Counted from the stretch's first letter, positions 18,991 to 29,832 are shown. The stretch is DNA of 64,000 nucleotides from Mesostigma viride (GCA_009746045.1 RPFO01000253.1:1934888-1998887), one strand, 5' to 3'. Made by a program: numbers and translations. The notes: generated by a model not told the origin, from the letters alone.

Positions 18991-21900
18991 ATGACCAGTT
19001 GGGTGTCGGCCGGCAGATTGAAGAAATTGTACACGGAAGGGATCGAATCCGATCCGTCGGCCGAGACGTCCACCGTCAGCATCCTGTCCGGCGGGACCAT
19101 CGATCTCGTTCCGAACGTGACCAACGGCAACTCGGCCGCGGCCACCACCCTGCCGACGTCGGGCGTGTCCACGAACAAGGTCGTGGTTCACGGCGACATG
19201 GACGTGCTGGGCGCCTGGTCTACCGTAGGAGGAATCGGGACCACCGTCGATTACACGATCAATTCGGGGCAAACGCAGTCGAACAACACCCTCCTCGCGT
19301 CGTCCAGCAACCACCTCGTCCTCCAGGCGGTCTCGAACAACGTCATCGTGCAAGACTCGCGGTTCGTGGCCCACCGCCCGGCGGTGACCACTTCGAGTCC
19401 GTTGGTGCCGACGCCCACCATCCTCACCGTCCGGGGCGAGAACGCGGACGCCAATCGAGAGTTCACGCTCGGACTCGTGTACGGCGACGGGGCGTCGACG
19501 TTCACGACCGGGAACTCGAAGACATCTTGGCGCGGCGTCATCGATTCGGGCGCGATCGACGTGGAGGTCCGATCCGACAAGCAAGTCCGTCTGTCCGCGG
19601 ACGGGGCGACGACGGGCGAGGTGCGCGTGGGAGCGGGAGGGACGATCACGCTGGCCCCGAAAATCGAGAACGAGGGGACCGACCCCGCCAGCAAAGTCGT
19701 CGTGCAGTCCGCCGCGGACGAAACCGGGAGCGTGTCCTTGCCGACTGACACGCGTCAAGCGCACGCGTACTCGACCAGCGCGGTGACGATCGCGGGGAAG
19801 AAAGGCATAGGGTCCGCGACGGGGGGGAACCTGTGGATCACGGGGGACCCGGCCGTGAGCGGCACCGGCGTCGCGATCGAGCAGGTCAAGTTCGTCGACT
19901 CGCGCGTGTCGACGACCAACCCGACGCTCGCGTTGTCGGGAGCGACGAACGTGTCGATCGCGAGCGACCTGGTGCTCGCGGCCACCGACGGGGACGGCGG
20001 CAAGATCTCCACCGCGAGCGGCGACCTGTACCTGAACCCCGCGAGCGGGACCGTCAAAGTGACCGGGAACCTCCTCGTGGACGGAACGATGACCACCACG
20101 AACACCACGGTCACGAACGCGGTCGTCGCGGGGAAAGCGTTGAGTCTCGCGAACCAGGACGCCGCGGTGGTCGCGTCGTGGGCCTTCGACAAGGACTCGC
20201 CGACGAGCGCGGCGACGACGACGATCCCGGCCGGCGTCACCATGACGCTCGATAACGCGGCCATCTCGGGGGGCGTCCTGACGACGCAGACGGCGTTCCA
20301 ACGCGCGTCCGCGACGGCGACGCACTCGGATTTCCCGAAAAACACGGATTCGTACGAGGTCTCGTTCAACCTGTACTTCCCGGCCCTCGTAGCACCTGCC
20401 GTCCAATTGTTTTCGTACGGCACCGCGCTTCCGTTTGCGAACGGCCCTGTGGCCGTGGTGTGGATATCAGACGGATCCATTGCGATCATCGCGAACGGTG
20501 ATAGCGCGTCCTCGTCCGCGTCGACGCTCGTGTCGGGGACACACAGAATCGCGATGAGACGAGTTTTCGTCACGGGGTCGCCAGCACTGTCGGCGCTCCA
20601 ACTGTTCGTCGACGGCGTGCAGTGCATCGGGGTCACGGGCGCCGCCCCCCTCGCCCTCCACGATCTTGGCCCCACTCCCGATCTCGTGTTGGGCGGGGCC
20701 GGCATGGGATACGACATCCCGGTGTCGTTCGACGACGTGCGCGTCGAGTCCGTCGCGCCGCCGACGAACGTCCTCGCGAACGGCGCGGGGATCGTCGTGC
20801 AGGGCGACGCGCTCGTGAACGGCGCGGTGGCTCCTCGGTCCATCACGTGGAATAAGGGCACGACGCAGGAGAAGGGCGACGAATCGGGGTCGTAATGGCA
20901 CGTGAAAGGGGGGCAGCTCATGTTCTCTCGGATCATCGGCGTCGGCGAGAGGAAGGCGCCCGGTTCGTCCGTGTTGCTCAGCTCTCTCCCGGTCAAAGGC
21001 GCGTCGACCGAACCCCACCTGTGGAAGATGACGACGTACGCGGGGACGGCGCCCACCTACACGACCGCCGATTCGGTCGGGTCGATACCCCTAACGTACA
21101 CCGCGACTTCCTCCCAGCCGGATGCGTGGATAGGCGAGTGGTTCAACGATTCCGGCGCTCCTACGAGCAAGGCGAACAACGTGGGCGGAAGCAGCGGCCT
21201 GCCGGCCTTCACTCTCCCCGCCGGCGGTGATCCCGTCGGAGGCATCGTAAGTGTCCCCGCATCGTCCACCGCGAATACGAGATACGTAACCTTAACATCA
21301 ACGAATACCGTGCCAGCATTGAATACTACCGGGTCCACTCTCGACGACGGGTACGGCGCTTGGACGATAGAGGCACGCGCGGCCTTTTCCGGGTCAACCA
21401 GCGTTACCGTTATGTGGATGGGCACGGACGACGGCAACCGGCGTATTCAAGTGTATCCGATGAACGGGGGGGTACTTTTTTCCACGGAGTCAAAGGTGTC
21501 CCCGAACTACGGAGATCGTCAATGGGCCATCCCATCGTCCGTTCTCGCTTCTTTGGGACTCTCTGCTAGCAACGACGGGGCGTATCACAAATACCGTCTG
21601 GGTCGAAAGTCGTACTTGACGGTATCAGGAACGATCAGCAACCCTGACCTCTTGTTCGATTTTTGGTACGACGACGTGAAGATCTCTTTGAAATTACCGA
21701 GCGATATCGGAGTACAATGGGCGAATAGTTCAACATACATTGGAAACATCCCGATCCAATTTGCGAACAGCTCCAGTACCATCCGGATAGGTGGCACCAC
21801 TAGAAGCGCATCCGACGCATTCACGTTGGATTACATCAGGGTAAAGAACGGGATAACCTTTGCGGATCCTAGTTTGCTCATCCCGCGACACGTGAACGGA

Positions 21901-22803
21901 TACTTCCAAACATCGTACGGGGACACTCTCACATCCTACTACAGCGCCACGGGGTTCACGCGGCCTGGGGGGACGCTGAGTCCCGGCACCGGGCTCCTGT
22001 TCACGGGCGTCGTGAAACCCGTCACCACGTCCTTCGCGCTCGCGACCGGCGGGTCCGTCGGGACCAACGCCGGCGACGCGATGATCGCCCCCTTCGCGTG
22101 CAACGTCAACCTATCCGTCAACACGAACGAGAACATGGTCGAACTCCTCACCGTGGGGAACATCGCGACGGCGGGGGCGTACGTCAGCGTGTGGGTGTGG
22201 CGCGGCGGCAAGATCCTCCTCTTCAACGGATCTTCCTACATCGAGACGGCCAGCGCGGTCGTTGCCGCGTCCGAGTTCACGCTGGGAGTCCGGTTGACCA
22301 CGAACGAACCGATTTTGTACATCAACGGCGAGATCCCGATGATGACGACCGTCGGATGGCGAGCGATGAGCACCAACCTGTTCACGACGCTGAACACGAG
22401 CGTGACGTTGAGCCCGACCGCGAGTCTTAACGGGATCTATCTCGGCGCTCGCACGCCGTACGCATCCGGCACGGCCATCACCGCGGCGTTCAAGAACTGG
22501 CGCGTCGTCGACACCACGATAGGGTCCGGGATGACGGTCGGACAGATCGGCGCCACGCAGATGTACAGGTACGCGGACGAGTACGACTCGGAACCGATCA
22601 CGGTGACGTACGGTTTCCGCGTCGGAGACGACGAGACCATGCAGATCGTGAAGGCGAAAGGGTCGGCGTCCACAGACGCGCTCTTCGGAAAACCGTACCC
22701 CGCGAGCGACTCCGGCACGGGTCTCGGAGTCAATTATCTCGGGACGGCACCGAACGCGGCCGCGGATGTCGTGCGGGGACTACTAAACACGGTACCGTAC
22801 TAA
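18991..22803 (+). pseudogene. Giant fibre-like surface protein, paralogue 2, broken by a stop codon
   Basis: The frame runs 1270 codons with one internal stop, TAA at 20893-20895 (codon 635). The two intact paralogues have Tyr at this place in the same GSYW context, so one base change made the stop. Downstream the frame is fully open and conserved to 22803. The head (GRLKKLYTEGIESDP) and lectin-like modules match the paralogues. This copy carries an extra block of about 230 residues (roughly codons 710-940: WTIEARAAFSG, YRLGRKSYLTV, FTLDYIRVKNG) that looks like an added LamG-type domain. It is read divergently from paralogue 1 and in tandem with paralogue 3. Without readthrough only a half-length protein could be made. 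Confidence 0.75.
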
Positions 22804-22833
22804 TATCTTCATCCCAGGTATACAGCGACAGCC

Positions 22834-25800
22834 ATGACGAGCGCGCTCTCCTCGCTGGGAACGGGGAGATTGAAGAAACTGTACACCGCGGAGATCGAGT
22901 CCGACCCGGCCGTCCCCACATCCGGCGTCAGCATCCTTTCGAGCGGGAAGATCGACGTCGTGCCGAACACGGCGAACGGAAACGCGGCGGACGCGACGAA
23001 ACTCCCGTCGTCCGGGGTGTCGTCCAACAAGGTCGTGATCCACGGCGACCTGCAGGTCCTCGGAGCCTTGTCGGCCGTCGGTGGAGGGACTTCGGCCACG
23101 GTGGATTACACGAGAGACTCGGTTTCCACGGAACCGAACAACACCCTCCTCGCGTCGACCAGCAACCACCTCGTCCTCCAGGCGGCGACGACGTCGAAGG
23201 ACGTGATCGTGCAAGACTCGCGGTTCGTCGCCCACCGCGCGGCCGGCGTGACGACGACGAGCGCGGCCGTGCCCACGCCCAACGCGCTGACCGTCCGCGC
23301 CGAGTACTTGGCCACGAACGCGGAGTTCAACCTCGGAATGGCCTACGACGCGTCGGTCGGGAACGTGTGGTACACGGGTGGGACCGCGAACAGCAAGACC
23401 GCGTGGCGCGGCGTGATCGATTCCGAGGCGAACGATATCGAAATCCGGTCGGACCAGCAAGTGCGCGTGTCCGCGGACGGCACGACGACGGGCGAAGTGC
23501 GCATCGGCGCGGGCAACACGATCACGTTGGCGCCGAAGATCCCGACCGAGGGCACGGAACCGGACAGCAAGGTCGTCGTGCAGGGGACGCTCACGACTCC
23601 TTCCGTCCCTCTCGAGAGCGTGACCGCGACCGTGAACGCCGTATCGGCCACGACGGACACGCGTCGAGCGCACGCGTATTCGCTCGACGGGGTCACGATC
23701 CTCGGGAAGAAGACCGGGACGAACGCGGGCGGTAACCTGTGGATCACGGGGGACACGTCCGTGGCCGGCAGCAGCGTCGCGGTCGAGCAGGTCAAGTTCG
23801 TCGACTCGAGCGTGTCGACGACGAACCCGACGCTCGCCTTGTCCGCGGGGACGAACGTGTCCGTCGAGAAGGACCTCGTGATCAAGAGCACGGACGGCGA
23901 CGGCGGCAAGATTTCGACGACGAAAGGGGATCTGTACATCAACCCCGCGGGCGGGACCGTGAAGATCAACGGTAACGTCCAAGTGGACGGGACGCTGACC
24001 TCGACGAACGCGTCCGTCGTGGACACGGTGATCACGGAAAAGGTGGTGAGTCTCGCGAACACGAAGAACGCGGTCGTCGCGTCGTGGGCCTTCGACAAGG
24101 ACTCGGCGGTGAGCGCGGGGACGTTGGCCGTGACGATGACCGTCAACGCGAACGCCTCTATCTCGGCGGGCGCCATGACCACCAATACGACCGGTTCTGC
24201 CACTGGGACGGCCACCTACGTCGCGGGGTTCCCGACCGGCACGAGTTCGTACGAGATCTCGACGAATATCGCGTTCACGGGCGTGCCCAATACCGCCGAC
24301 AAAGTAATACTGACGTACGGCACAGTCATCGTGAAGTGGAAATCGGACGATTCCGTTCGCGTCGACGTCGGCGCCGCCAACGTCACATCCACGACGTTCC
24401 CGCTCGTATCATCGACGGGGGCGAAGAAATACAAACTCGTCATCCGACGAACCTACAACACCTCCAACTCCGCCCTGTCCACGTTCGAGGTGTTCGTCGA
24501 CGGCGTGAATTGCATCACCGCCGTCGGATCGGGGACGAACGCCGCCGTCGCGACGCACAGTCTGAGCAGTCCGAACCTCGTGCTGGGCGGCGACACGTAC
24601 GCCGCGGCGCTGTCGTTCGACGACGTGCGCATCGAGTCCGTGACGCTCCCCACGAACGCGACCTCGGACGGCGCCGGGATCGTCGTGGAGGGCGACGGGC
24701 TCGTCAACGGGGTCGCCGCGGGGCGGTCCATCACGTGGAATAAGGGCACGACGCAGGAGAAGGGAGACGAGACGGGGTCGTACTGGCTCGTGAAAGGCGG
24801 ACAGCTCATGTTGTCGCGGATCATCGACACGTCGCTGAGGAAGGCGCCCGGGTCGACCGTGTTGCTCACCTCGTTGCCGCAGACGTCCGGCGCCACGACC
24901 GAGCCGCACATGTGGACGTTGAGCGCGTCCGTCGGATCCTCCTCTCCCTGGACGACGGTCGATTCGGTTGGCACGAACACTCTCACCTACACGAACTCGA
25001 CGACCGCGTCGGCGCCGGACCACGCGACCGTGCCCGGGTACTTCAATACCAAGTACGGGAGCGCGGGATACCTCACGTCGAATTACGGGAACACCGGGTT
25101 CACGTCCACCGGGCCGAGGTCCACAGCCATGAATTCCGGAACCGGCCTCCTGTTCACGGGCGTCATCCGACCCCAGACGTCCTTCGCCACCGCCACGGGC
25201 GGGTCGATCGGTGTCGCTGACGCGACGGGTACCCTCATGACCGCCCCGTTCCAGTGTTCCGTCGGCGGATCCGTCCAGACGAACGCCAACATGGTCGAGT
25301 TGCTCACGATCGGAGACACCGCGACTGCGGGGGCGTACCTCAGCGTGTGGGCGTGGCGCGGCGGCAAAATCCTCATGTACAACGGAAAATCGTACACGGA
25401 GACCACGACCGCCGTCGTCGGCGTGAACGAGTTCGTCCTCGGAATCTATCTGACGTCCACCGAACCCATCTTGTACATCAACGGGACCGCGGGCACGATG
25501 ATCGCGTGGCGCACGTTCGCAAACGCCACAGCCACCGTCGGTTCCAGCACCACGGGCGTGATCATCAGCAGTACCGCTTCGGCTCGTGGAATCTGGCTCG
25601 GTCCTAGGACCGCCTGGGTGTCAGGAACCACGATCAGCGCGGCGTACAAGAGTTGGCGGATCGTCGACACGGTCATCAACAGCATGACGGCAGCGCAGAT
25701 CGGGTACACGCAGCCGTACCGTTACGCGAACGAGTACGACGCATCCCCGCTCACCGTGACGTACGGGTTCCGCATTGCCGACGACGAGACGCTCCAACTC

Positions 25801-25953
25801 GTCAAGACGGAAGGCTCCTCGTCCGCGAGCGCGGTCCTCGGCAACCCGATGCCGGCGAGCGAAAGCGCCGGCGTGCTGAACGTCAACACGTTGGGCACGA
25901 TCGCCGACTCGTTCTCCAACGTCGTCTTGTCGTTGCTGAACACGGTGCCGTAA
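22834..25953 (+). CDS. Giant fibre-like surface protein, paralogue 3
   Basis: 1039 residues, intact, 30 bp after paralogue 2 and in the same direction. The same head (GRLKKLYTAEIESDP), the IVQDSRFVAHR block, the central lectin-like module (SYEISTNIAF, then FEVFVDGVNC) and the C-terminal pair (WAWRGGKILMYNG, then PILYINGT) are present. Nucleotide similarity to paralogue 2 is highest in the first 600 codons, as expected of a tandem duplication or gene conversion. The ending FSNVVLSLLNTVP is shared by all copies in similar form. Likely a virion fibre or host-attachment protein; binding target unknown. Confidence 0.7.
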   Translation: MTSALSSLGTGRLKKLYTAEIESDPAVPTSGVSILSSGKIDVVPNTANGNAADATKLPSSGVSSNKVVIHGDLQVLGALSAVGGGTSATVDYTRDSVSTEPNNTLLASTSNHLVLQAATTSKDVIVQDSRFVAHRAAGVTTTSAAVPTPNALTVRAEYLATNAEFNLGMAYDASVGNVWYTGGTANSKTAWRGVIDSEANDIEIRSDQQVRVSADGTTTGEVRIGAGNTITLAPKIPTEGTEPDSKVVVQGTLTTPSVPLESVTATVNAVSATTDTRRAHAYSLDGVTILGKKTGTNAGGNLWITGDTSVAGSSVAVEQVKFVDSSVSTTNPTLALSAGTNVSVEKDLVIKSTDGDGGKISTTKGDLYINPAGGTVKINGNVQVDGTLTSTNASVVDTVITEKVVSLANTKNAVVASWAFDKDSAVSAGTLAVTMTVNANASISAGAMTTNTTGSATGTATYVAGFPTGTSSYEISTNIAFTGVPNTADKVILTYGTVIVKWKSDDSVRVDVGAANVTSTTFPLVSSTGAKKYKLVIRRTYNTSNSALSTFEVFVDGVNCITAVGSGTNAAVATHSLSSPNLVLGGDTYAAALSFDDVRIESVTLPTNATSDGAGIVVEGDGLVNGVAAGRSITWNKGTTQEKGDETGSYWLVKGGQLMLSRIIDTSLRKAPGSTVLLTSLPQTSGATTEPHMWTLSASVGSSSPWTTVDSVGTNTLTYTNSTTASAPDHATVPGYFNTKYGSAGYLTSNYGNTGFTSTGPRSTAMNSGTGLLFTGVIRPQTSFATATGGSIGVADATGTLMTAPFQCSVGGSVQTNANMVELLTIGDTATAGAYLSVWAWRGGKILMYNGKSYTETTTAVVGVNEFVLGIYLTSTEPILYINGTAGTMIAWRTFANATATVGSSTTGVIISSTASARGIWLGPRTAWVSGTTISAAYKSWRIVDTVINSMTAAQIGYTQPYRYANEYDASPLTVTYGFRIADDETLQLVKTEGSSSASAVLGNPMPASESAGVLNVNTLGTIADSFSNVVLSLLNTVP

Positions 25954-26059
25954 AAACGAGTCGACGGAACCGTCTAGACCCTTCCATCGCCGTCAACTCG
26001 AGTCGACGAACCGCGTTGGAAAACGGGTTTATTTTGTGGATCCCACTGGTAGCACTCCC

Positions 26060-28848
26060 ATGCCCGAGATGGAGGTCCATCCCTCGGACCGCGCGACGGC
26101 GATCGCGCTCAGGACGTACCACCGCCCGCTCGACGACGGGTCGGGAGGGCTGGAAAGTTGGGACCAGGTGGTCGCGAGGGTGATCGACCACCAGCGCTGG
26201 CTGTGGATCCGGGCCAAGGACGCGCCCTTGTCGCCCGGCGAGGAGAAGGAGCTCGAGGAACTCGGCCGGCTCATCCTCAACCGCCGCATCGCCCCCGCCG
26301 GGCGGACGCTCTGGTTGGGCGGTACTCAACTGTCCCGTCGCCGAGAGTCGAGCATGTTCAACTGTAGCTTCACCCAAGTAGAGACCGTGTACGACATCGT
26401 GGACGTGTTGTGGCTCCTACTACAAGGGTGCGGTGTCGGTTTTCGATCCGTCGTCGGAACGCTCAACGGATTCGCGACCGCGATCGACGACATCCAAATC
26501 ATCCGGTCCAAGCGGACGTGCAAGGGAGGCCGCGAAATCAATCAAGAGACCTACGACGAGGCCACGCGCACGTGGACGATCAGCGTGGGCGACTCGGCGA
26601 TCGCATGGGCGAAGGCGGCGGGAAAACTGATGGCCGGAAAGTACCCTGCAAAGACCCTGGTTCTCGATTTCTCCGAGATACGTCCAGCTGGAGAGCGGCT
26701 GTCAGGGTACGGGTGGATGGTGAGTCCGTTTATTGTTTCAACAATTCGGCGAGGAACTTGTCATCTTTATCCTTCCTCCTCTTGCTCCCGTACAAGTCTT
26801 TGATCGCCTTACTTGCGCTTTTGTTTCTGTCGTCGGCTCTGACCTGATCAAAATTACGCTTTCGGTCCCTCTCCCTCTGCTCTAAATTCACCATCTTTTG
26901 CCGTCTAGAAGCCAATTTAGGATCCGTGAACAGCGTACTCTCCAACATCAATTTGTGCACGTCGCGTTTCCCTTTACTCTGCGCTTTCGCGATTTCCGAT
27001 GAGGGGAGCTTACCCAATGCGGACTTTGTGAACAATCCCGAAAGCCTGTGAATCTCCTGTTCGCGGGCGAACGCCTTGTCGATATCGTCGTTGGACAGAT
27101 CCAACATTTCCGTGAAGCTCGCCACCCTCGCCTCGCCTGGCGGGGGGCGGGGGATGCGGCCGGTGTGCTTGGACTTGGCCGCGCCGGAGGACTTGGCCTC
27201 GCCGCTGCTCTCGTTGTCGGCCCGCACGCGATGTTTGCGCGGCCGGCGCGCGGGTCGTGTTCGTTTGGCGCGCTTGGGGGCGGTGCCGGTCTTCATGCTG
27301 CTCCTAATCGTTGCGCATATATTTATTTGCATCTCGCAGAGCTCCGGCGACTCTCAGATCGCGGTGGCGTTCAAGAAGATCGCCCAGTTAATGTCCAAGC
27401 GCGCGGACCAGCTGCTCAGTAAGATGGACATCATCGACGTGGTCAACCATCTCGGAACGATGTTGAGCAGCAGACGTAGCGCCGAAATTGCGCTGTGCGA
27501 CTTCGCCGATCCAGAGTGGCGAGAATTCGCCTACGCAAAGAAGGATTGGTGGCTCTCCGACAACGCGCACCGCCAGCAGTCGAACAACAGCCTCGTCTTC
27601 TCGACCAAGCCGACTCGGGCGCAACTCGAAGAGATCTTCCGGATCATGCAGGAGTCGGGAGGGAGCGAGCCGGGAATGCTCAACCTCGAAGCCGCCCTGA
27701 AGCGAGCGCCGTGGACGAAAGGGGTCAATCCCTGCGTGTACGTTGGCATAATTAGCCGGTGAACCGTTTTTCCTTGCGCATGTTGTCTGACTTCCAAAGG
27801 GGCTGCGTGTTGATATCCACTAACTTATGCTTACATCCGACACATTCTGTCACCCCTTGACACGCGCAGCGAGATCTTGCTCGGAAACAGGTCTTTCTGT
27901 AATCTCAGTGAAGTCAATCTCGCCGCGTTCCGGTCGGGGGACAAATCCGGACTTGAGCGCGCGCTCGTCCTGGCTGCCAGAATGAACTACCGCCAGACGC
28001 TCGTGGATCTTCGCGACGAGATCCTGCAAGAAGCGTGGAATCTCAACAACCAGTTTCTCCATCTCTGCGGTGTCGGGCTCACCGGGGTCGTGTCACGGCC
28101 GGACTTGAAGACGTACGACTACAAACGCCTCAAGAACATCGCCGTCTCGGCGGCGTACTCGATGGCGTACGAGCTCGGGAAACCCCTCCCGAAGAACGTG
28201 ACGTGCATCAAGCCCAGCGGGACATTGTCGAAGATCATGTCCACGCGGGAGTGGGGCGAGGTTCCAGAAGGCGTCCACAAGCCCCTCGGCCGTTACATCT
28301 TCAACAACGTCACCTTCTCGAAGCACGACACGATCGTCGCCCGATTCGAGGAGGCCGGGTACAAGATCATCGACAAACCGTTCGAGCCCGACTCGGTCCT
28401 GGTCACGTTCCCGGTGTCGTACGACTCCGTCCCGTTCACGAAGAAGACGGTCACGCGCAAGGACGGGAAGGTCGAGGAGGTCGAGGTCAACACGGAGACG
28501 GCCGTCGAGCAGCTCGAGCGGTACCGCGACCTGATGAACTCGTATGTCGAGCAAAATGTGAGCTGCACGATATCGTACGACCCCGACGAGATCGAGTCGA
28601 TCCTGGACTGGCTTGAACGGTATTGGGACGAGTACGTCGGCGTGTCGTTCCTGCTGAGATGCGACCCGACCAAGAACGCCGCCGATCTCGGGTACGCGTA
28701 CCTCCCCCAGGAGGTGGTGACGAAGGCCCGGTTCGACGAGTACGCCAACTCGCTCCGTCCCGTGCGGTACAAGGGCATCATGCATCAGGACGAGCTGCCG
28801 GACGCGGCGACGTCGGATTGTCAGGGAGGAGCTTGCCCCGTGAAGTGA
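26060..28848 (+). CDS. Adenosylcobalamin-dependent (class II) ribonucleoside-triphosphate reductase, three exons
   Basis: Exons 26060-26719, 27340-27737 and 27870-28848 give 678 residues, close to the Lactobacillus leichmannii enzyme type (about 740). It reduces ribonucleotides to deoxyribonucleotides using adenosylcobalamin as radical source. All key cysteines are present: Cys102 (FNCSF), Cys352 (NPC, thiyl radical), Cys363 (SFCNL) and the C-terminal pair Cys670/Cys675 (DCQGGACP). Family blocks include APAGRTLW, the GCGVGFR loop and HRQQSNNSL. The ATG at 26060 is preferred over an earlier GTG at 26036. The split codon at the second junction gives Val where the family usually has Gly or Ala after NPC. 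The stop abuts that of the convergent next gene. Confidence 0.9.
26720..27339 (+). other. Spliceosomal-type intron 1 of the reductase, 620 bp
   Basis: It begins GTGAGT and ends TTGCATCTCGCAG, with a branch-site-like TCCTAATC 30-36 bases before the end. Removing it joins GYGWM to SSGDSQIAVAF in frame, matching the continuity expected of class II reductases. It contains a complete antisense gene. Confidence 0.8.
26730..27296 (-). CDS. Basic, charged viral protein nested antisense in the reductase intron
   Basis: 188 residues from the ATG at 27296 (MKTGTAPKRAKR...). The N-terminal 60 residues are Arg/Lys/Pro-rich and look disordered and nucleic-acid binding. The rest is strongly charged and predicted helical (FTEMLDLSNDDIDKAFAREQE, then NLEQRERDRKRNFDQVRADD), ending KFLAELLKQ. 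The stop lies 10 bp from the intron donor and the start about 43 bp from the acceptor, so the gene fills the intron. AAATAAATATATGCG upstream of the ATG could be its promoter; on the other strand it forms the end of the intron. Third positions are less GC-rich than in neighbours. No family recognised. Confidence 0.6.
   Translation of the reverse strand: MKTGTAPKRAKRTRPARRPRKHRVRADNESSGEAKSSGAAKSKHTGRIPRPPPGEARVASFTEMLDLSNDDIDKAFAREQEIHRLSGLFTKSALGKLPSSEIAKAQSKGKRDVHKLMLESTLFTDPKLASRRQKMVNLEQRERDRKRNFDQVRADDRNKSASKAIKDLYGSKRRKDKDDKFLAELLKQ
27738..27869 (+). other. Spliceosomal-type intron 2 of the reductase, 132 bp
   Basis: It begins GTACGT and ends ACGCGCAG. A perfect branch-type CACTAACTT (CTAAC at 27820-27824) lies 45 bases before the acceptor, followed by a pyrimidine-rich stretch. 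It splits the codon after Asn-Pro-Cys. In-frame stops occur inside, so it must be removed to make protein. Confidence 0.75.
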
Positions 28849-29424
28849 TCACCCCACAGGAGCCATCCTGTTAAACGACATAGGTTGAGGGGGTCCATAG
28901 TATGGCATGTTCGTAGGATTGTACGGCATTGGTTCGAAATTCGCTTGCACTGTGACGTTTGTTCCGGATCCTGTAGAATTCGTTTGTTTCTTATAATAAT
29001 AATAAACGACTCCGATCACGATGGAAAGCACCAGCAGTACGATCATGACGCTCTTGAGTTTCTCCGCGAGGGAGGTCTCCTCCTCCCCCGCCCCATCCCC
29101 TCCTCCCGCTTCCTTATCGTCCTTCTTGTTGAACACGGAGTTCACGATGAGCATGCCCGCGACGGTCGCGAAGGCCCCGCCTACCGCTTCGACCCCGTAC
29201 TTCTTCATGAAAGCGACCGATCGTTCTTTGAGACTCTTCGAGGCGGCCTCGCTGACCGAATCGGCCGCTTTACCGGCCGTCTTGCTCGCGTCGGCGGCTT
29301 TCTGGACGGCCTGAAGTTCCTTCGCGACCTCGGCCGCTTTCGTCGCGTCTTTGGCGGAGTCGGCCGCTTTGGCGACGTCCCCGACTTCGCCCAGCGCGTG
29401 ACCCAAGGCGGATACGTTCGGCAT
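28849..29424 (-). CDS. Two-helix membrane protein with Ala-rich coiled N-terminus
   Basis: 191 residues. Residues 10-70 are Ala/Lys/Asp heptad-like (VAKAADSAKDATKAAEVAKEL) and probably form a coiled coil or amphipathic helix. One hydrophobic helix lies near 80-97 (VGGAFATVAGMLIVNSVF) and a stronger one near 122-142 (VMIVLLVLSIVIGVVYYYY). The C-terminus is Pro/Asn/Tyr-rich and ends with repeated PYN and PPQP elements. AAAATTGTGTCC lies upstream of the ATG. Its stop directly abuts the reductase stop. A virion membrane protein is likely; no family recognised. Confidence 0.6.
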   Translation of the reverse strand: MPNVSALGHALGEVGDVAKAADSAKDATKAAEVAKELQAVQKAADASKTAGKAADSVSEAASKSLKERSVAFMKKYGVEAVGGAFATVAGMLIVNSVFNKKDDKEAGGGDGAGEEETSLAEKLKSVMIVLLVLSIVIGVVYYYYKKQTNSTGSGTNVTVQANFEPMPYNPTNMPYYGPPQPMSFNRMAPVG

Positions 29425-29448
29425 TCTTACATACAGGACACAATTTTA

Positions 29449-29832
29449 TCACGACGCGCCCGGGAGCGAGGAAAAGGTCGAGTCGTAGTCGCCCGAGAGC
29501 ATGCCGCTCGTCACGCCGGACGCCTGGCCCATTCGGAACGCGTTCGTCGAATGCGTCATCCCGCCGACGTCACCGCCGCCGCCGAACGGCGCGGTTTCGG
29601 ACCCGCACACCATCCCCGTGACGCACTCTCCGCCTCCGCCGTCGCCGGGACGATTCCACGGCTTCCAGATCACGAGCGCGATCACGGCCACCGCGGCGAT
29701 CGCGAGGAAAAGACCGCTCGACCACCCCGTGGCCGCCGGTTTGGCCGCGCGAGCGCGGGCGGAATTGCGAACCTGTTCCTCGGTCACGCCGCGCGTCACG
29801 GTCCCGGCGCTGTTCATCTGGATCCTTGACAT
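29449..29832 (-). CDS. Single-helix membrane protein, unknown
   Basis: 127 residues from the ATG at 29832 (MSRIQMNSAGTVTRG). An earlier in-frame ATG at 29886 would crowd the next gene and adds an unlikely leader. A basic segment (RARAAKPAATG) precedes one transmembrane helix near residues 40-58 (SGLFLAIAAVAVIALVIW). The tail is Gly-rich with two Cys (GGGGECVTGMVCG). This looks like a type II or tail-exposed virion protein, but only topology can be read. Confidence 0.55.
   Translation of the reverse strand: MSRIQMNSAGTVTRGVTEEQVRNSARARAAKPAATGWSSGLFLAIAAVAVIALVIWKPWNRPGDGGGGECVTGMVCGSETAPFGGGGDVGGMTHSTNAFRMGQASGVTSGMLSGDYDSTFSSLPGAS

Noticed and set aside
20893-20895. Programmed stop-codon readthrough in fibre paralogue 2
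   Set aside because: Neither intact paralogue has a stop there, and a single-base change explains it; readthrough is unnecessary.
26720-27869. Intein or group I intron in the reductase
   Set aside because: Ends are GT...AG with branch-like sites; no homing-endonuclease or intein motif, and the internal gene runs antisense.
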